NCBI GenBank assembly: GCA_964017045.1
Contig: OZ024798.1
Coordinates: forward strand, 13,833,630 to 13,897,629
Reading direction: 5' to 3'
From: Omphiscola glabra
Taxonomy: Eukaryota > Mollusca > Gastropoda > Lymnaeidae
Length of the DNA: 64,000 bases
The notes under the pieces are model-generated. The model was not told where the DNA came from. It saw nothing but the letters and a program-made list of their open reading frames with translations, and ran no database searches. Numbering within the stretch: position 1 is the stretch's first letter; every line of letters begins with the position of its first letter. Of this stretch, positions 40,560-52,560 are shown piece after piece. The translations under genes and the position numbers were made by a program.

Positions 40560-42345
40560 CTCTCTCAGTCATATCAGGGACGTATTTGGTACCATTTAGT
40601 TTTGTGACTTCTGGGGGAGCAAGCTGGTAAATTCGTACAGATTGAGAAACAAATGAATTTTAATATATTTCTGTCCCATCTCTGATAGAAAGAATTCGTC
40701 CAGAACAGGTCGATCCTATATATCTGTGATGATGAGGTGGGATGTATCATCCAAAATGTGTTTGGTTATACAATAACATGTTTCTTCAAATAGTTCTTCA
40801 AGTGAAGGATGTTTAGTTTCTGTCATGTTCCTAGCTTTCTTGATTAGTCTGTTTATTGGGTGTTTAATATCAGACGGTGAATTTCCCACACCAGCAGGTA
40901 TTACCTAAAATAGACTTCCAATTGTTTCACTTCAGAACTAGTTTGTTTACATCGAATGTATACAGTTATTTAAGGTAGAAAAGGTTGAATGTTTTATACA
41001 GCATTTGGCCATGCTCATGCAATGTTAGCTTATTATTAATGGTGACCATTAAGTACGTATATGCCTCTACTTTATCTACACTTTTGTATATTGAGATCTG
41101 TAATCTGGTGTTTCCATTCCCACACCTCCCCCCGGAAATCAACAACCATTTCCTTTTTTTTTTAAAATACAATAACCCGCAGAAAATTTTCATCGCACCA
41201 ATTGATAAAGCTTGTAACCAAATTACGGTATAAGCCTTCTCCCTCAGATATTAAGCCAACGATGTTAATATCATCAGCAAATTTTATGATTGGAACGGTG
41301 TCGCATGAGCTTTGAATATCATTGGTATTTATTGTATACAGTTCAGGAGAGAGAACGCAACCTTGTTGCGAACCGCTGCTTATTTCTCTGGCTAGAGAAA
41401 AATTGGTTGATCATTTACCTTGACATATTGTGGGCGATTTGTCAAAAAGTTCAGTAGCAAAGCTTGAATATTTAAATGTACACCTAACGAGGAAAGTTTC
41501 CTTATCATAAGGTGTGCTTGCATAATGTTAAATGCTGATTAGAAGCATAGGAAAAGTACTCTGGCATATTTTTTAGGACCGCCTCTCCTACAATAGTAAG
41601 ATGGCATCCTCCGTACTTCTGGCAGGTTTGTAAGAAAATTGGTTGGGGTCAAGTTTTGGCTGTACTTCATTCAAAATTTGTCTCAGAGTAAATTTCTCAA
41701 AACATTTCATTACAATAGAAGTAAGTGCAACCGGAGGTATGTCGTTTTGCAAGTTACCTTACAATCCTTTGGAATTGGTATGATTTCTGATGTTTTCCAA
41801 ATATTTGGTTTAGTGTGAGTTACGTAAGATTTCTAAAATATGTAACACAACATGTAGGAGAGCTGCTCTGAGCAGAGTTTAACAAGCCGACCACTTAATT
41901 TGTCTGGCCCCGAGGACTTGGCCGCGTCCACTTGTTCTAATAAAGACTTCACTTCCTGTTGGGTGAACAATAACGTATCATCATGTGTAGTACTGCCATC
42001 TTTCAATGACTTCATCATTTCCTTTTACACACTTCCAAAATACAGACTGTCAAAACGACAATAAAAGTCATTTAAGTCGTTTACAAAATTTTTCACGTCC
42101 CCATTTACCGTTTCGTTAAGCCATGTTTCTGCCAGGCATCTTAAAGAGCTTTCGCGAAATCGATAGAAATACTTACAGCAACAATCCGGTCCATTCCATA
42201 TTGTTACATAGTGATCTAACATTTTCCAAAACATCAGGTGGAAGAAAGCCTCGCTGTCCTCTGTTTCTGCATTATGAACGAATGCCTCCCCTTCCGCCCT
42301 GCTTTCTTCTCTGTCGTGAATCACTCGCCATTTGTTGTTGACATG
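40560..42345 (-). mobile_element. Degenerate LINE reverse transcriptase (family C, L2/CR1-like)
   Basis: Minus-strand pieces, interrupted by stops and shifts, run in order: FVNDLNDFYCRFDS (about 42,080-42,035), KSSGPDKLSGRLVKLCSEQL (about 41,930-41,870), IPIPKDCK, LGVHLNIQALLLNFLTNRPQY, then KFADDIN at about 41,290-41,258, the reverse-transcriptase catalytic motif. The RT order (PDK, FADD, downstream Lys-rich text) is that of non-LTR elements. It separates blocks that are adjacent at 34.3-34.9 kb, so it probably inserted into the duplicated segment. Confidence 0.8.
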
Positions 42346-42877
42346 GTGTGTTGTTTTTTGCTAATCCATTTGGACTTGAGTGAAAAAAAATTGAAATAAA
42401 ACATGCAAACGGTGAAAAGAGCTAAAAAAGATGCACTGATGAAATCGAGTAGCCTGCAGAGCAGCGCCCTGGCTGAAGATGATTTACAATAAAACCGTAA
42501 GGTTGGTGCGATTGTTCAATGTTGCCAATCACAGTGTTGTGAGATCAATTGTGACATATTCAGTGTGCGTTTTCGTTAACTTCAAGTCGTTTGTTTGTGT
42601 CCATCGCCAAGGAACAAGATGCAGATATTTCGAATGATTGTCTAGAAGTATTTTTGAAAGCGATCTGATTTGTTTAACAGTATTTCTGTAAACATTGCGC
42701 TGTGGACCTGAAAAGTAAATTTATCGTTTCTATATTCTGGTCATGAAAATAATGTAGGTGCTCTGCTAGCAAAAAAAAAATGCTTTAGAAATTAATGGCA
42801 TCTATTTTTCCATTGATACAATTTAAAGTATAGCTTACAATTAAGACACAAACTAGGTTAGTCAGTATTTCTCGATA
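42346..42877 (+). other. 5' flank of PAN-like copy 4
   Basis: The stretch 42,500-42,877 is shared with the broken copy at 33.9-34.2 kb and partly with 34,730-34,860. It presumably contains the promoter; no definite element is identified. Confidence 0.45.
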
Positions 42878-44988
42878 ATGAATTCTGCAAAGACAATTGT
42901 AGTGTGCATTTTAATTAATTGGATAAATTCAAATTTGAGTATGTTTCAAGCACAAACATTTCAACAGGATCGAGGAATTTTCTTTCAGTTTATGCAGGGA
43001 AAAATCCTTGTATTGAAAACTCCGTTTCCCAGTTTAAATATAACCGTGCTTTCAAATGACAGGAACGGGTGTGTTTCTTATTGTTTGACTTACTCGTCTT
43101 GTAAAAGTGCAAACTTTAGAAACTCCTTTGGGGAGTGTTCATTGTTTGGAGTAAATAGTTGGGAAATTGAGTTCACAATTGTTTCAGACCTCGATAACAT
43201 CATCATACAAAAAATAGCTGACCCTGTTGTAACTCATGGAAACTGGACATTGGTATTTAGGTAAGTATTGATTAATTAAAAAAAAATATATATGATATTG
43301 AATACGTTCCGTTTGTGATCATTTTTTTTTTCTTTGCAAAATTTAGTTTTTTTCAATGCATTGTAATGTAGCAAGCTGCAAACTGTTTCATATAAACAAA
43401 TTAAACTAAATGTTTTATTTTACATGTACAATTTGACAATTTTGACTGGCAACAATGTTAAATAATTATTTATTTGAAACAAATTCATTAAAAATATTCT
43501 GATCAATTCTAACAGGGGTTTAGGAAATATTGGTAAATCTCTGTATGACGCCTACACTAACACATCTCTGAGCCATGACCAGCCTCTAAGTCCCATGTAC
43601 CCGATAGGATGTCTGAGACTGGACACGAATCTCTCATGTGATCACCACTTCCGCAGCAATATCCTAAACAAATGGTCAAACCTGTCCATAACCGATGTAA
43701 GGTCAACAAAATTCACAAAGAAAATCATTTTAAATATGGTTTTATAATCACTACGTTATTTTATATTCGAAAAAAAATAATTCATTGGTAAAGAATTAAG
43801 CAGGATCTTATCCGGAGATATTATCCGATCTTTGTTCATCCTACATCAAGTTTCTTTCAATATCTAGCACAGAAACAAAATTGTTTTACTTCTCAGCCTA
43901 TCACATTGATTGATTTGCTGCATTTAAGTTTTCCAAGCAAGAAACCACACACACACACAAAAAAAACTACCACAAAACTTTTAAGTTTAAAAATACAAAC
44001 TTTAATTGTAATTTTCCTTCTCCAAAAACACTGTTGCAAGGCAAAAGCATTCAGCTAAGTTAAAATAAAATAAAAGTATTCACTTTTTTTTTGCAAATGA
44101 CAAACTTTAAAAAAAATATTCATACAGATTTAAACAAAATGGCTTGAGTGTTATCATCCTCCTCCCGCTACTCAACTTGTTAAATTGAGTTTAAATAAAA
44201 ATAAAACATTTAAATGAAAATATAAAGCAGTTTTTTCTATAAATAAATGTCGTTTTAACAAAACAAATAAATAAATTAGACGGACTAATTATCTCATGAT
44301 CAAAGTATTAATGCAATTTTTGGTATTGACTGAAACCAAATTAATCCCTCCCCTCCATACACTTTTTTTATATTTTACACCATCAACAAATTAAGTAAGA
44401 TTTATCAAATAATGCACTTTTATTCCGAAATATATTTTTTTCTGATTACTTTTCAAAGATATGATTATAACATAAACGTTTGAGGTTAACTTTATGTTGT
44501 ATTATTTGTTAAAAAATGTGTTCCATATGTGTCAGTTTGTAGCCGACGAAATAATTACAGTAAAGATGGATATATCTTTAATTTTCTTATCTTTTTATCC
44601 CTAGGTCAAGTTAGGAATCTATAAAGATGGCGTCATCCAAAAATTCTTTCTCTTAAATGGGACCTTATCAACGTTTCTCAGCTGGTTCTCGTCTGCTAAT
44701 TTGATAAGCAGTTCATGGAATGACCTGACGAGGTCACCTATTCGATCCTTCAGCCTCCCGGGCTACCAGGACCCCAATTCCGTACGTCGTATCTACGTCC
44801 AGAAAGATCATCCAGGTTGCGATGTCGACAACGGTTGGTTCGTCTGCGTGGACAAGGCGACGGACTGGTGTCCATGGGGAATGAAAGTACCCACTTTCCC
44901 CCGATTTCTCTACTCTCCCGCCAACACCAATGTCTGTAATAAGGACATGATGGCTGCGGAAATCATTGCTATTTTTATCAAAACTTGA
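42878..44988 (+). CDS. Secreted PAN-like family protein, copy 4 (three exons, 315 aa)
   Basis: Exons are 42,878-43,260, 43,516-43,696 and 44,605-44,988, with intron phases 2 and 0 and strong donors ('tttag|gtaagt', 'ccgat|gtaagg'). Residues 1-~26 form a signal peptide (MNSAKTIVVCILINW...). The PAN-like motif DRNGCVSYCLTYSSC lies near residue 62. Exon 2 (GLGNIGKSLYDAYTNTSLS) is very close to copy 1. Exon 3 is the most divergent in the middle: where copies 1-2 have GCYSSGVKRRFYV it has GYQDPNSVRRIYV, losing one Cys, and near the end it gains a Cys in NTNVCNKD. The changed Cys positions suggest an altered disulfide. The frame is intact, so this copy is probably functional. Confidence 0.87.
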
Positions 44989-46490
44989 GTAGTTGAAATA
45001 ACAAATGATTTGATCTTAAATTAAAGTAAATAATAATTAACAAGCATTAGATTAATTTGAATGCATAGTAAGTAGCTAATGTAACTTCTTCATGTGTTTC
45101 ATTTTGTTTGACGTGTTCAAGACCACCATCCTTCACCCTCCCCCAACTCAAACCAATTGTCTTAAATACCTGTTATTAAAAAAAAAAATTGTTTAATCAG
45201 ATTTAACCAGCTTTTGTAAAATTATATAAGTGCTATCTTGTTGAATATCAGGGTATATTGCTAAATCGATAAAATCTGTTCTCATTCTTAATTTATCTAT
45301 TTTGAAAAAAAAAAAAAAAATTTTTAAAAATTGTTGATGCCGAATTTGAATATACATATGCATATATGTATATGTATATTTTTTTTTACTTCGCGTATTC
45401 ACGATATATTAAACCAATATATGACAAATATGGATCTATTTCTCGAACATTTATGTGCTTAAAACATTAATTAGCCTCATTTTTCTATTTAAACTGAAGA
45501 CTTGTATCCACTTGTTAGCTAAGTCAGAGGATTGTAATTGCCATTGGTATGGAATTAGACTTTCCATATTAGTTGAGAATAGTTTGTCGAAGCCACCAGT
45601 TGTTAACGTTTTATTTTCCTCCAAGGTTTGCATTTTTTTGGTTCAAAATTTGAAGTAAAATATCAGTTGGTTATTTTTTTCTGATCAGCGTTATATGATA
45701 AAATAAGCAAAAAATAAGACAAGATGAAATAAGAAGAGATACAAATAATATTTAAGGTAGATATGCGTATGAAAAGGCTTTGTAGACAAAACATTATCAG
45801 AATATTTTGGTAATCATTTCTATAAAAATGTATTGAAAAATGTTATTTTTATGAAATAATAAACACAGATGTTGTTTTTTTTGTTTTTTTTTATAAATTC
45901 CTAATATTTTGGTTTGATTTGTATTGTCTCCTTAAGAAGACATTAAGCTGAAAACTCTTTTAAACTATCCTTTCTTTTTTTTTTAAAACTTAAACATATC
46001 TAATCCCACATTTTATTTGAAATGCTTAATTGAGAAAAATATTATTTTAAAACCTAATGCTCACAAATAATATTAGTTTTTTTTATCTTAAGAAAAATGA
46101 AATGTTAAATAAATCAATTATTAGTGACACAAAAATAAGATTTCATTGGGCGCATACATTAAGTGTACATTTTATTCAGCCTGGATGAGACTAAGAATTT
46201 TATGTTTTCTTAAATTTAACAATTGTTTCCGACTCTGCGATTTTTCTGAGGATAATATTTGAAATATAAAACTATTTTGAATGCATATACTGACTTCTGA
46301 CTCGCTTTTCTTTATCAATATGAAAATATTTGTTAGAAATTTAATGATCACTCTATTGGTAGGGAGTAGGAACATGTTTTTGAACTGCAATTTATCAATC
46401 AATTCCATTTAATTTTGTATAAATAGTTTCATGAAAATATCCTTCTTTTTGAATCGAAAAGTAATATTGTTAACAATTGCGAATGAAGTG
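44989..46490 (+). other. 3' flank of copy 4
   Basis: Paralogous in blocks to 35,060-36,350. No coding sequence is supported. It holds homopolymer A/T runs only. Confidence 0.5.
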
Positions 46491-46499
46491 GGAAGAGGG

Positions 46500-46775
46500 A
46501 AGCGAGGGGGGGAGGGCAATCAGGACCCATGGTGGTGGTTTGGCCGGAGACAGCAAAGTTTAGTGACGCGGATGCGAAATGAGCACTACCCCATAGGCGC
46601 ATACTTGTGTCGGCTTAATAACAACAGGGTCCCTACCTGCCGGCATTGCAGCCTGGTCCCCGGAGACACTAGCGCACCGGTTGACCGAATGTTCCTCTAT
46701 AGAAGTCGGGGGGCGGGGGGGGGGGGAAGCAAGGGTGGTTGGAGAGCCCTAAGTGAGGAAAATGTTTTATAGTTC
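46500..46775 (+). mobile_element. LINE fragment, RNase H/C-terminal region
   Basis: The + frame contains RRQQSLVTRMRNEHYPIGAY followed by PTCRHCSLVPGDTS. This resembles the 'LRSGH...C..C' region downstream of RNase H in I/R1-type non-LTR elements. It is locally GC-rich (unlike the flanks), interrupted by a G run near 46,711-46,725, and truncated at both ends. Confidence 0.6.
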
Positions 46776-47734
46776 AGCTCAGCAGCTGGAGCTGGTAACC
46801 AATGTACTAGCTGTGGTTATAACAGACCTTCACCAGAATATGTGCGCCAGTTAGTTGCTCTGAAATCCTACTAGATCTCTCGCAACCAATAAAATACTCT
46901 CTTACTAGTAGTTCTCAATTATCCTCTATTTCTATTTCCATTTTTTTTTTTTTTTGTTATTTTCCGAAATCGACTTAGTAAAGTTCAAAATGTCTTATAA
47001 ATTTACCTACATAATTTAATATAATCTCCTTGATAACATGTACACATTTTAATTCAAAAGAACTTGCCGTTATTCCATGACATTATTACCACTCCTGAAA
47101 AGATCCGTTCACTTGTTCTAAACTCTTTTCTGTTTCTTGTTGTTTTTTTTTTAAATTCTAATAAAGGCGTACACCCGAAATGCTTTTTAGTGTCATGTTT
47201 CTGTTTTTTTTTTTTTTTAAAAACTGTGACATATCCTGATCTACTGAGTCTGATTTTTATCTACTTGTTTCATGGTTTCTAAAACAAATTTGTTTTTCCA
47301 TTCACCTCTATAACAATTGTCATTATTTAATGTGTTTTATTGTCAGCTGCTTTCATAGTTCATCCATATTATCATTCGAATTTTGCTAGATGTTGAAAAT
47401 TCATTGTAGGCTAAGAATTATAAATGAGGATTGTCTTCGCTGCAAAACGACATATTACGTGTAATTAATTCGTAAATTTTTTCTTGCTAAATTAAAAATA
47501 ATAATGAACTTTTTTATGAAATGTGTGAAAATAAATTTTTAATAAACGTCACCAAAGATCCAAAATGTTCATCCGTACTATTATTACCGTTGTTGGAATA
47601 TGTTCATCACAGAGTTGTCCTTGAGTTTTCTGCCCTTGACTCAGTAAGATGGCAAATAATACTTTGAGAGGAGAAGAAAACTCAAGATACTTTTATTTAG
47701 GGCCAGTTGGTAAATTTTTCTTTTTAAGTGATAA
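46776..47734. other. Intergenic stretch
   Basis: T-rich and A-rich runs; no supported gene. Confidence 0.4.
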
Positions 47735-48015
47735 TAAAAGCTCCTGGTGTCTGTAAAAAAGCGCAAACTTGAGTTGTATGGCCACGTGACCAGAAAACAA
47801 GGGCTCGCAAAAGAAATCATGCAGGGCACAACTAGAGGAGGGAGAAAAAGAGGAAGACAGAGAAAAAGATGGGAAGATAACGTCAAAGAGTGGACGGGAT
47901 TAAAACAAGGTGATGCTATGCGTAGTGCAGAAGGAATGGAGAAGGATAGTTTTCATGTCATCTGTGGCACCCCAAAGATCCAAGGACTAAGGGACATGAT
48001 GATGATGATGATTAC
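47735..48015 (+). mobile_element. LINE 3' end (family A)
   Basis: The translation includes KRKLELYGHVTRKQGLAKE, GRKRGRQRKRWEDNVKEW and SFHVICGTP-type DNA, ending in 'gacatgatgatgatgatg'. It is closely related to 18,815-19,100 but better preserved. It is 5'-truncated. Confidence 0.85.
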
Positions 48016-48689
48016 TTTACATGTGATTAAGCACTGTTGAATCTTGAGTAACGTAAAAATGTATCTATTCATTCATTTATATAGATTTACATAAATGGCT
48101 TCGATAAAAGGGTTTGGCCACTTAAAACCGTTGCATAAATGTGCACTCCTAATTGTGGTTCCGTTGTGCTCTCCTTTTTACAAATTATGGCATGCATTAT
48201 GTTTCCAACTGCCACCCCCGCAATCCCTTCCTACCTTACTGAGTATTACTATTACCTGTATGCAGTCAAATACTATTTTATAGCTGAATTGATTGAATAG
48301 AGAGAATGAATGACTTTCATTGTGTTAATTTTCTTTAGAATATCATGACCGTCTTGTAAAAAGATTAACGATTACCACACGACTTTATCCGACTTGTGGG
48401 TTAAAAAATTAATAGAATAACAATAGCAACGTCATTGTCAACTTTTGACAAACAAGTCGCCAAATGAAGGTAATCAGACCTGTTGGATAAAAGAGCTGTT
48501 TGTCATCATTGTTTAGTTTACGTCGCTTGGTCGACAGTGTTGTCAAACTAACTCACATTTCTGTGGAGAAGTATTGCAACGACGGTCTGTTTTTTGTTGT
48601 TGTTGATTTTATCTCTAAAAATTGGACTATGGACTAAACAGTTAAATTTAACGTTAAAATATATATCGTAAAGACCGGTTGTAGCACCC
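48016..48689. other. Duplicated intergenic block
   Basis: The stretch 48,430-48,580 is paralogous to 36,590-36,745. No gene is seen. Confidence 0.45.
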
Positions 48690-49622
48690 AAAAAATTTCG
48701 TCGGGAATGCGTTAACTCTCCTTCTACTGACGTTACTTGACGAAACACGCCCTCAGTTATTAATTTTTTTTAAGAATCCCAGCTGTACACACTCATAAAT
48801 GGTGTATTTTATAAAGAGATATTGCAAACAAATTACTGTAGGTGGATACTCATTTTGTACACAGAACTGCCCCCATACAAAAAATAAAATTGAATAATTT
48901 TTAATAAAAAATGTGTTGCTAATTTGAGCCATGCAAATTTGGAAACAAATGAAAGCGGGACACATTTTTCAAATTTTCTCTGAACAAATTTTAACAACCC
49001 CTTCAAATAACGATCTCTAGATTACAAATATTGACTTTATGAGCTGACGCGACGCTAACTAACGGTCAACACAATTGTATGTGTGAATTAATAATGTGTA
49101 GTTTTCACATAGAAAATAACCGGAATGAGATTATTCTTTCGTGAAACAAAACAATTTCCTGGCACATTTTATCAGATCCTTGGCCTTCAGTATTAATGAG
49201 TAATAACAGTTTTATCAAATGGTTTTATCAAAAGGAAATTGTGCCCTTGTCAGCTTTTGAAAAACGCGTTCCTAAACAGGGTATTTTACATGATTTTTAG
49301 ATAAGAGGTATAGTTTTTAAATAGCAATTTTCTTTTTGTTTGTCGTATGTCGCTTAGTAATCAGTTTTTGAATACCACAAACCCAGAGAAGTAAGAGTTA
49401 TTTCAGTTACGATCTGTTTTGATTGAATCGACATCTACTAACCTTCGCTGTTACCAAACACAACGTTTATACAGAGTAAAACGTATAATCTAGGTCTTAG
49501 CAAATGACGTTACAAAGTTTAATCTTATTTTAGAGCTTTATAACTCTTACAAATATTTCAACAACATCTATTTGTTTGAATAACAAAATAGAGCTGTCTA
49601 TAAACATCTGTCTACTACAGTT
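48690..49622 (+). other. Duplicated 5' flank of the dead PAN-like copy
   Basis: It matches the flanks at 1,750-2,373 and 11,640-12,278 in several blocks ('gtgaattaataatgtg', 'gtcgcttagtaatca', 'accaaacacaacgtttata'). It precedes a dead exon 1. Confidence 0.55.
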
Positions 49623-49759
49623 ATGAATTATACACTGATATTCTTTGGTTGAGTTTTTAGGCTGCATGGTGAACACAGTTTAGTTACATCATATAATTGA
49701 TATGATTTTGGAATTTTGTGCACAGGTAGTATATAGAGCGCTCCAATGAGTTAATAGTT

Positions 49760-50945
49760 TTTACGGTGCTTTAGACGCAAATAAATTATAAGGAAATCGA
49801 AGGCGTGCCTACAGGAGTCAAGGGCGCAAATGAATATAAGGATCAATTAAGGGGTGCTAATCACTTAATTAAGTTATAATATGGTTTTAATTAAAAATAT
49901 CCCTTTGTTGTGATTTTTTAATACGTTGTCTTGTCGCTTGATGCTTCATTTGGATTTTAAATAGTTAATTTAATATGAATATCTAATGAGTTGTGTTGTA
50001 TTGTACTAATTTAATATGAATATTCTTGTTGAGTTTAATAGGTTCATTGATTTTAATTTGTTTTTAAATTAATCTCCTTGTAGTATGATAAGTTTATTCC
50101 AAGTATATCGAGTGGTTCTCAAGTTGGATCTGGGGTCACTAGTCATATGGGGGGTGATTTGTTTTCTTCGAAAATACTTTCTTGTTGTATGATGATGTTA
50201 TTTGATTTATTGAGTTGTCCTCATTGTTAAAGGTTAGGAGTCACTAAAGATTTCAAACGGTTGTTTATTTTAATTACTTTTTGAAAGTTTGAAACTTTTG
50301 GATAAGATAATTTAGTGGTTCTCATTGTATGGGGGTCAGTAGTCATAATTGATGTTTTTTTTTTGTTTTTCTTGTGAAATATTTTTCGTATAATTTAAGT
50401 GTATTTAAGTTTTTTTATGCGTTCTCTAACTAGGGTTAGGGGTCGATAGTCATAAAGGCGGGTTGTAGTATGATGGCTTTTATTTAAGTTGATAGACGAA
50501 TTTTTGGCTTAGGAGTCTTTAGTCATGCGTTCATTTATTTTTCTTATTTGTCCTGTAGTATGATGGATAAATACGGATTCTCTAATGTCTAGTCCTTTAA
50601 TGGGATGGTGTAGTAGGCGTTGAGCATTCTTGAAGCTTGAATTTTAACTTAGATTTCTTGAAATGTGTATTTTTAATCTTCTTGTAGGTTATTCGTTTAT
50701 TTATTTTGAGTGGTTCTCATAATTTTGTATACGATTGAATACTTTTTTGAGGATTATACTTGAAGTATTTAATAGTTTAATTGGTTTTTTTTAATATGAA
50801 TGTTAAATTATATGCGTTGTTGTTTATTTGATTGTGATGTATTCACAAAAAGGTTTTCTTGGGTATTTTCTAACTAGTGGTTTAAATTTGTTTCAAATAC
50901 TATGTTTGGAGATCACACTTGGCTCTCAATGAGTGGTCTTGTAGT
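49760..50945. repeat. Diverged ~100-bp repeats replacing the missing exons
   Basis: The phrase 'gtggttctca' followed by 'ggggtcactagtcata' or a variant recurs near 50,114, 50,230, 50,310, 50,430, 50,505 and 50,700, mixed with 'gtagtatgatg'. The units are strongly diverged. The region fills the place of exon 2 in the dead copy. Confidence 0.45.
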
Positions 50946-50950
50946 GTACT

Positions 50951-50992
50951 AGGGGTGCCGCATGCGGCCCGCGGGCCGCGAGTTGAACAGCA
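50951..50992. mobile_element. Isolated GC-rich transposon end
   Basis: The sequence 'gcggcccgcgggccgcg' within 'aggggtgccg...gaacag' is a GC island in AT-rich DNA and resembles terminal sequences of hAT-type elements. No partner end is found. Confidence 0.35.
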
Positions 50993-51659
50993 TTGCATTA
51001 CAAGATGAATAAATTAAAAGTGTTCAATAAAAAGAATACAAGCACAATTATAATCAGTTAATATGACGGATTGGAACAAACCATTAAATTTGATTTCAAT
51101 TTTATGTGTGCCTGTTTAAAAAAACTGCTTAATGTATTGTTCTTTTTTAATATATTAATGGCCTACAAAAAATGTATTGATCATTTTGGCTCCTATTTAT
51201 GTAGAGAGGGTTCGCGATGTTTCAGTGCTAGCACTGAAGAGGATTTGTACTGGTTGCATGGGATACCCAGGCAAGGTATCGTGAACTGGGGGGTTGGAAG
51301 GCAGAAGGCTAAAGACGCAAACGTGTCAAGTGTTGTCGACCCAATACTTTATAGTGAAAGCAAATATTTACAACACAAATGAAAAAAATCTTTAATATTA
51401 ATGTATTCGTTATCTTTTCATTTCAGGTAAAGTTCTCAATCTATAAAGATGGCGTCATGCAAACGTTTCTTCTCTTCAATAGCTCCTCTTCAACGTTCAC
51501 GAGCTGGTTCTCGTCTGCTAACTTTATCAACAGCTCGTGGGTTGACCTCACGACGTCACCTATTGTGTACTTTAGTATATCTATTCACCCACTAACGCAA
51601 AGTCCACTAATGTCAATATGATATCAGCGGAAGTCATTGCTATTTTTATCAAATTTTGA

Positions 51660-52448
51660 AGAATAAAAATAAAAACCCACAATTAAAATTTTGAGGGAAA
51701 AAAAAGTTTTTAAAAAAAATATTTAAAATTCAAACTACAAGCATTTGTTTAAAAAGCGATGCTGAGAAAACCCATTTTAAGTTATTTAATTTTTTTTTCT
51801 TTCGGTTATTCTAGTTTCTTTTTTTTCAATTTTAAAAACCCTCTCACGTTTTATTTTGTTTGAAATGTGTTTGATTCCATTTTAAAAAAAAAAATACATT
51901 TATATTGTGTAATCAGATTAAAAGGATTTAAAATACAATTTTAAGAATTCTACCGAAATGAACATTTTAATGTACAGCAAACGCGATGAAATTTGGATGG
52001 ATACTTAATTTATCCTTTTTTAAAACAAAAATAACAATGTGATGATATTATGACTTAACCGAATAAGAATCAAATACATATAGATTTTCTTGCTCATTTA
52101 TGAGTTTGACATTCTTAACTTCATTCATTACCTTTAATCCAACACAATTATCAAAATTTCGGTTCAGTTTGAATATTCTTATTTTTTAAAAAAAGACATA
52201 ACTAGGATTTCCTTTTTAAATAAAGTTTGAAATTAGTTTTAATTTAAAAAAAAAAAAAAAAAAAAGTTGCTTACTTTTGTTTTACCTGACGTCATGGATT
52301 TATATTTTGCATAATTTGGTAACTCTTTCTAAAGGGTTATTTTATTATTCTAATTACTTTAAAAAAAAAAAAGAAAGAAAAACAACTTTTTATATCATGG
52401 CATGAGAGAGAAGATAAAAAAGTTACGACTTTTAAATAGAAGTTAGCA
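51660..52448. other. Intergenic AT-rich stretch
   Basis: Only A/T homopolymer runs; no supported gene. Confidence 0.4.
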
Positions 52449-52560
52449 CAGTTGTTCTCCACCTCCCTATTGTCATGACCCTTTAAGTCAGTTACTCTTG
52501 TTGTGGTGACCCCCAGCCACAAAATTATATTAACATTTGTCAAAGACACATTGTCTGTGG
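52449..52560. mobile_element. hAT-like fragment related to 13,460-13,628
   Basis: It begins 'cagttgttctccacctcc' and continues 'catgaccctttaa' and 'tgttgtggtgacccc', parallel to the element in intron 2 of copy 2. The far end is not recognisable. Confidence 0.55.

Larger units (their letters stand above)
49623..51659 (+). pseudogene. Dead PAN-like copy lacking exon 2
   Basis: An exon 1 remnant begins at ATG 49,623 (MNYTLIFFG) and hits TGA after nine codons; the PAN motif is gone. No exon 2 is found in the next 1.7 kb. Exon 3 is recognisable from its acceptor at 51,427 ('ttcag|gtaaag', reading VKFSIYKDGVMQTFLLFN) through SPIVYFSIS. About 150 bp, including the Cys-rich GWF...C region, are then deleted with a frameshift, and the family end (DVIAIFIKF-like) is still seen out of frame up to 51,659. 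Confidence 0.8.

Noticed and set aside
51071..51382. 103-codon frame upstream of the dead exon 3
   Set aside because: It has no signal peptide, no family motif and ends before the exon 3 acceptor; it does not align with exon 1 or 2 of the family.
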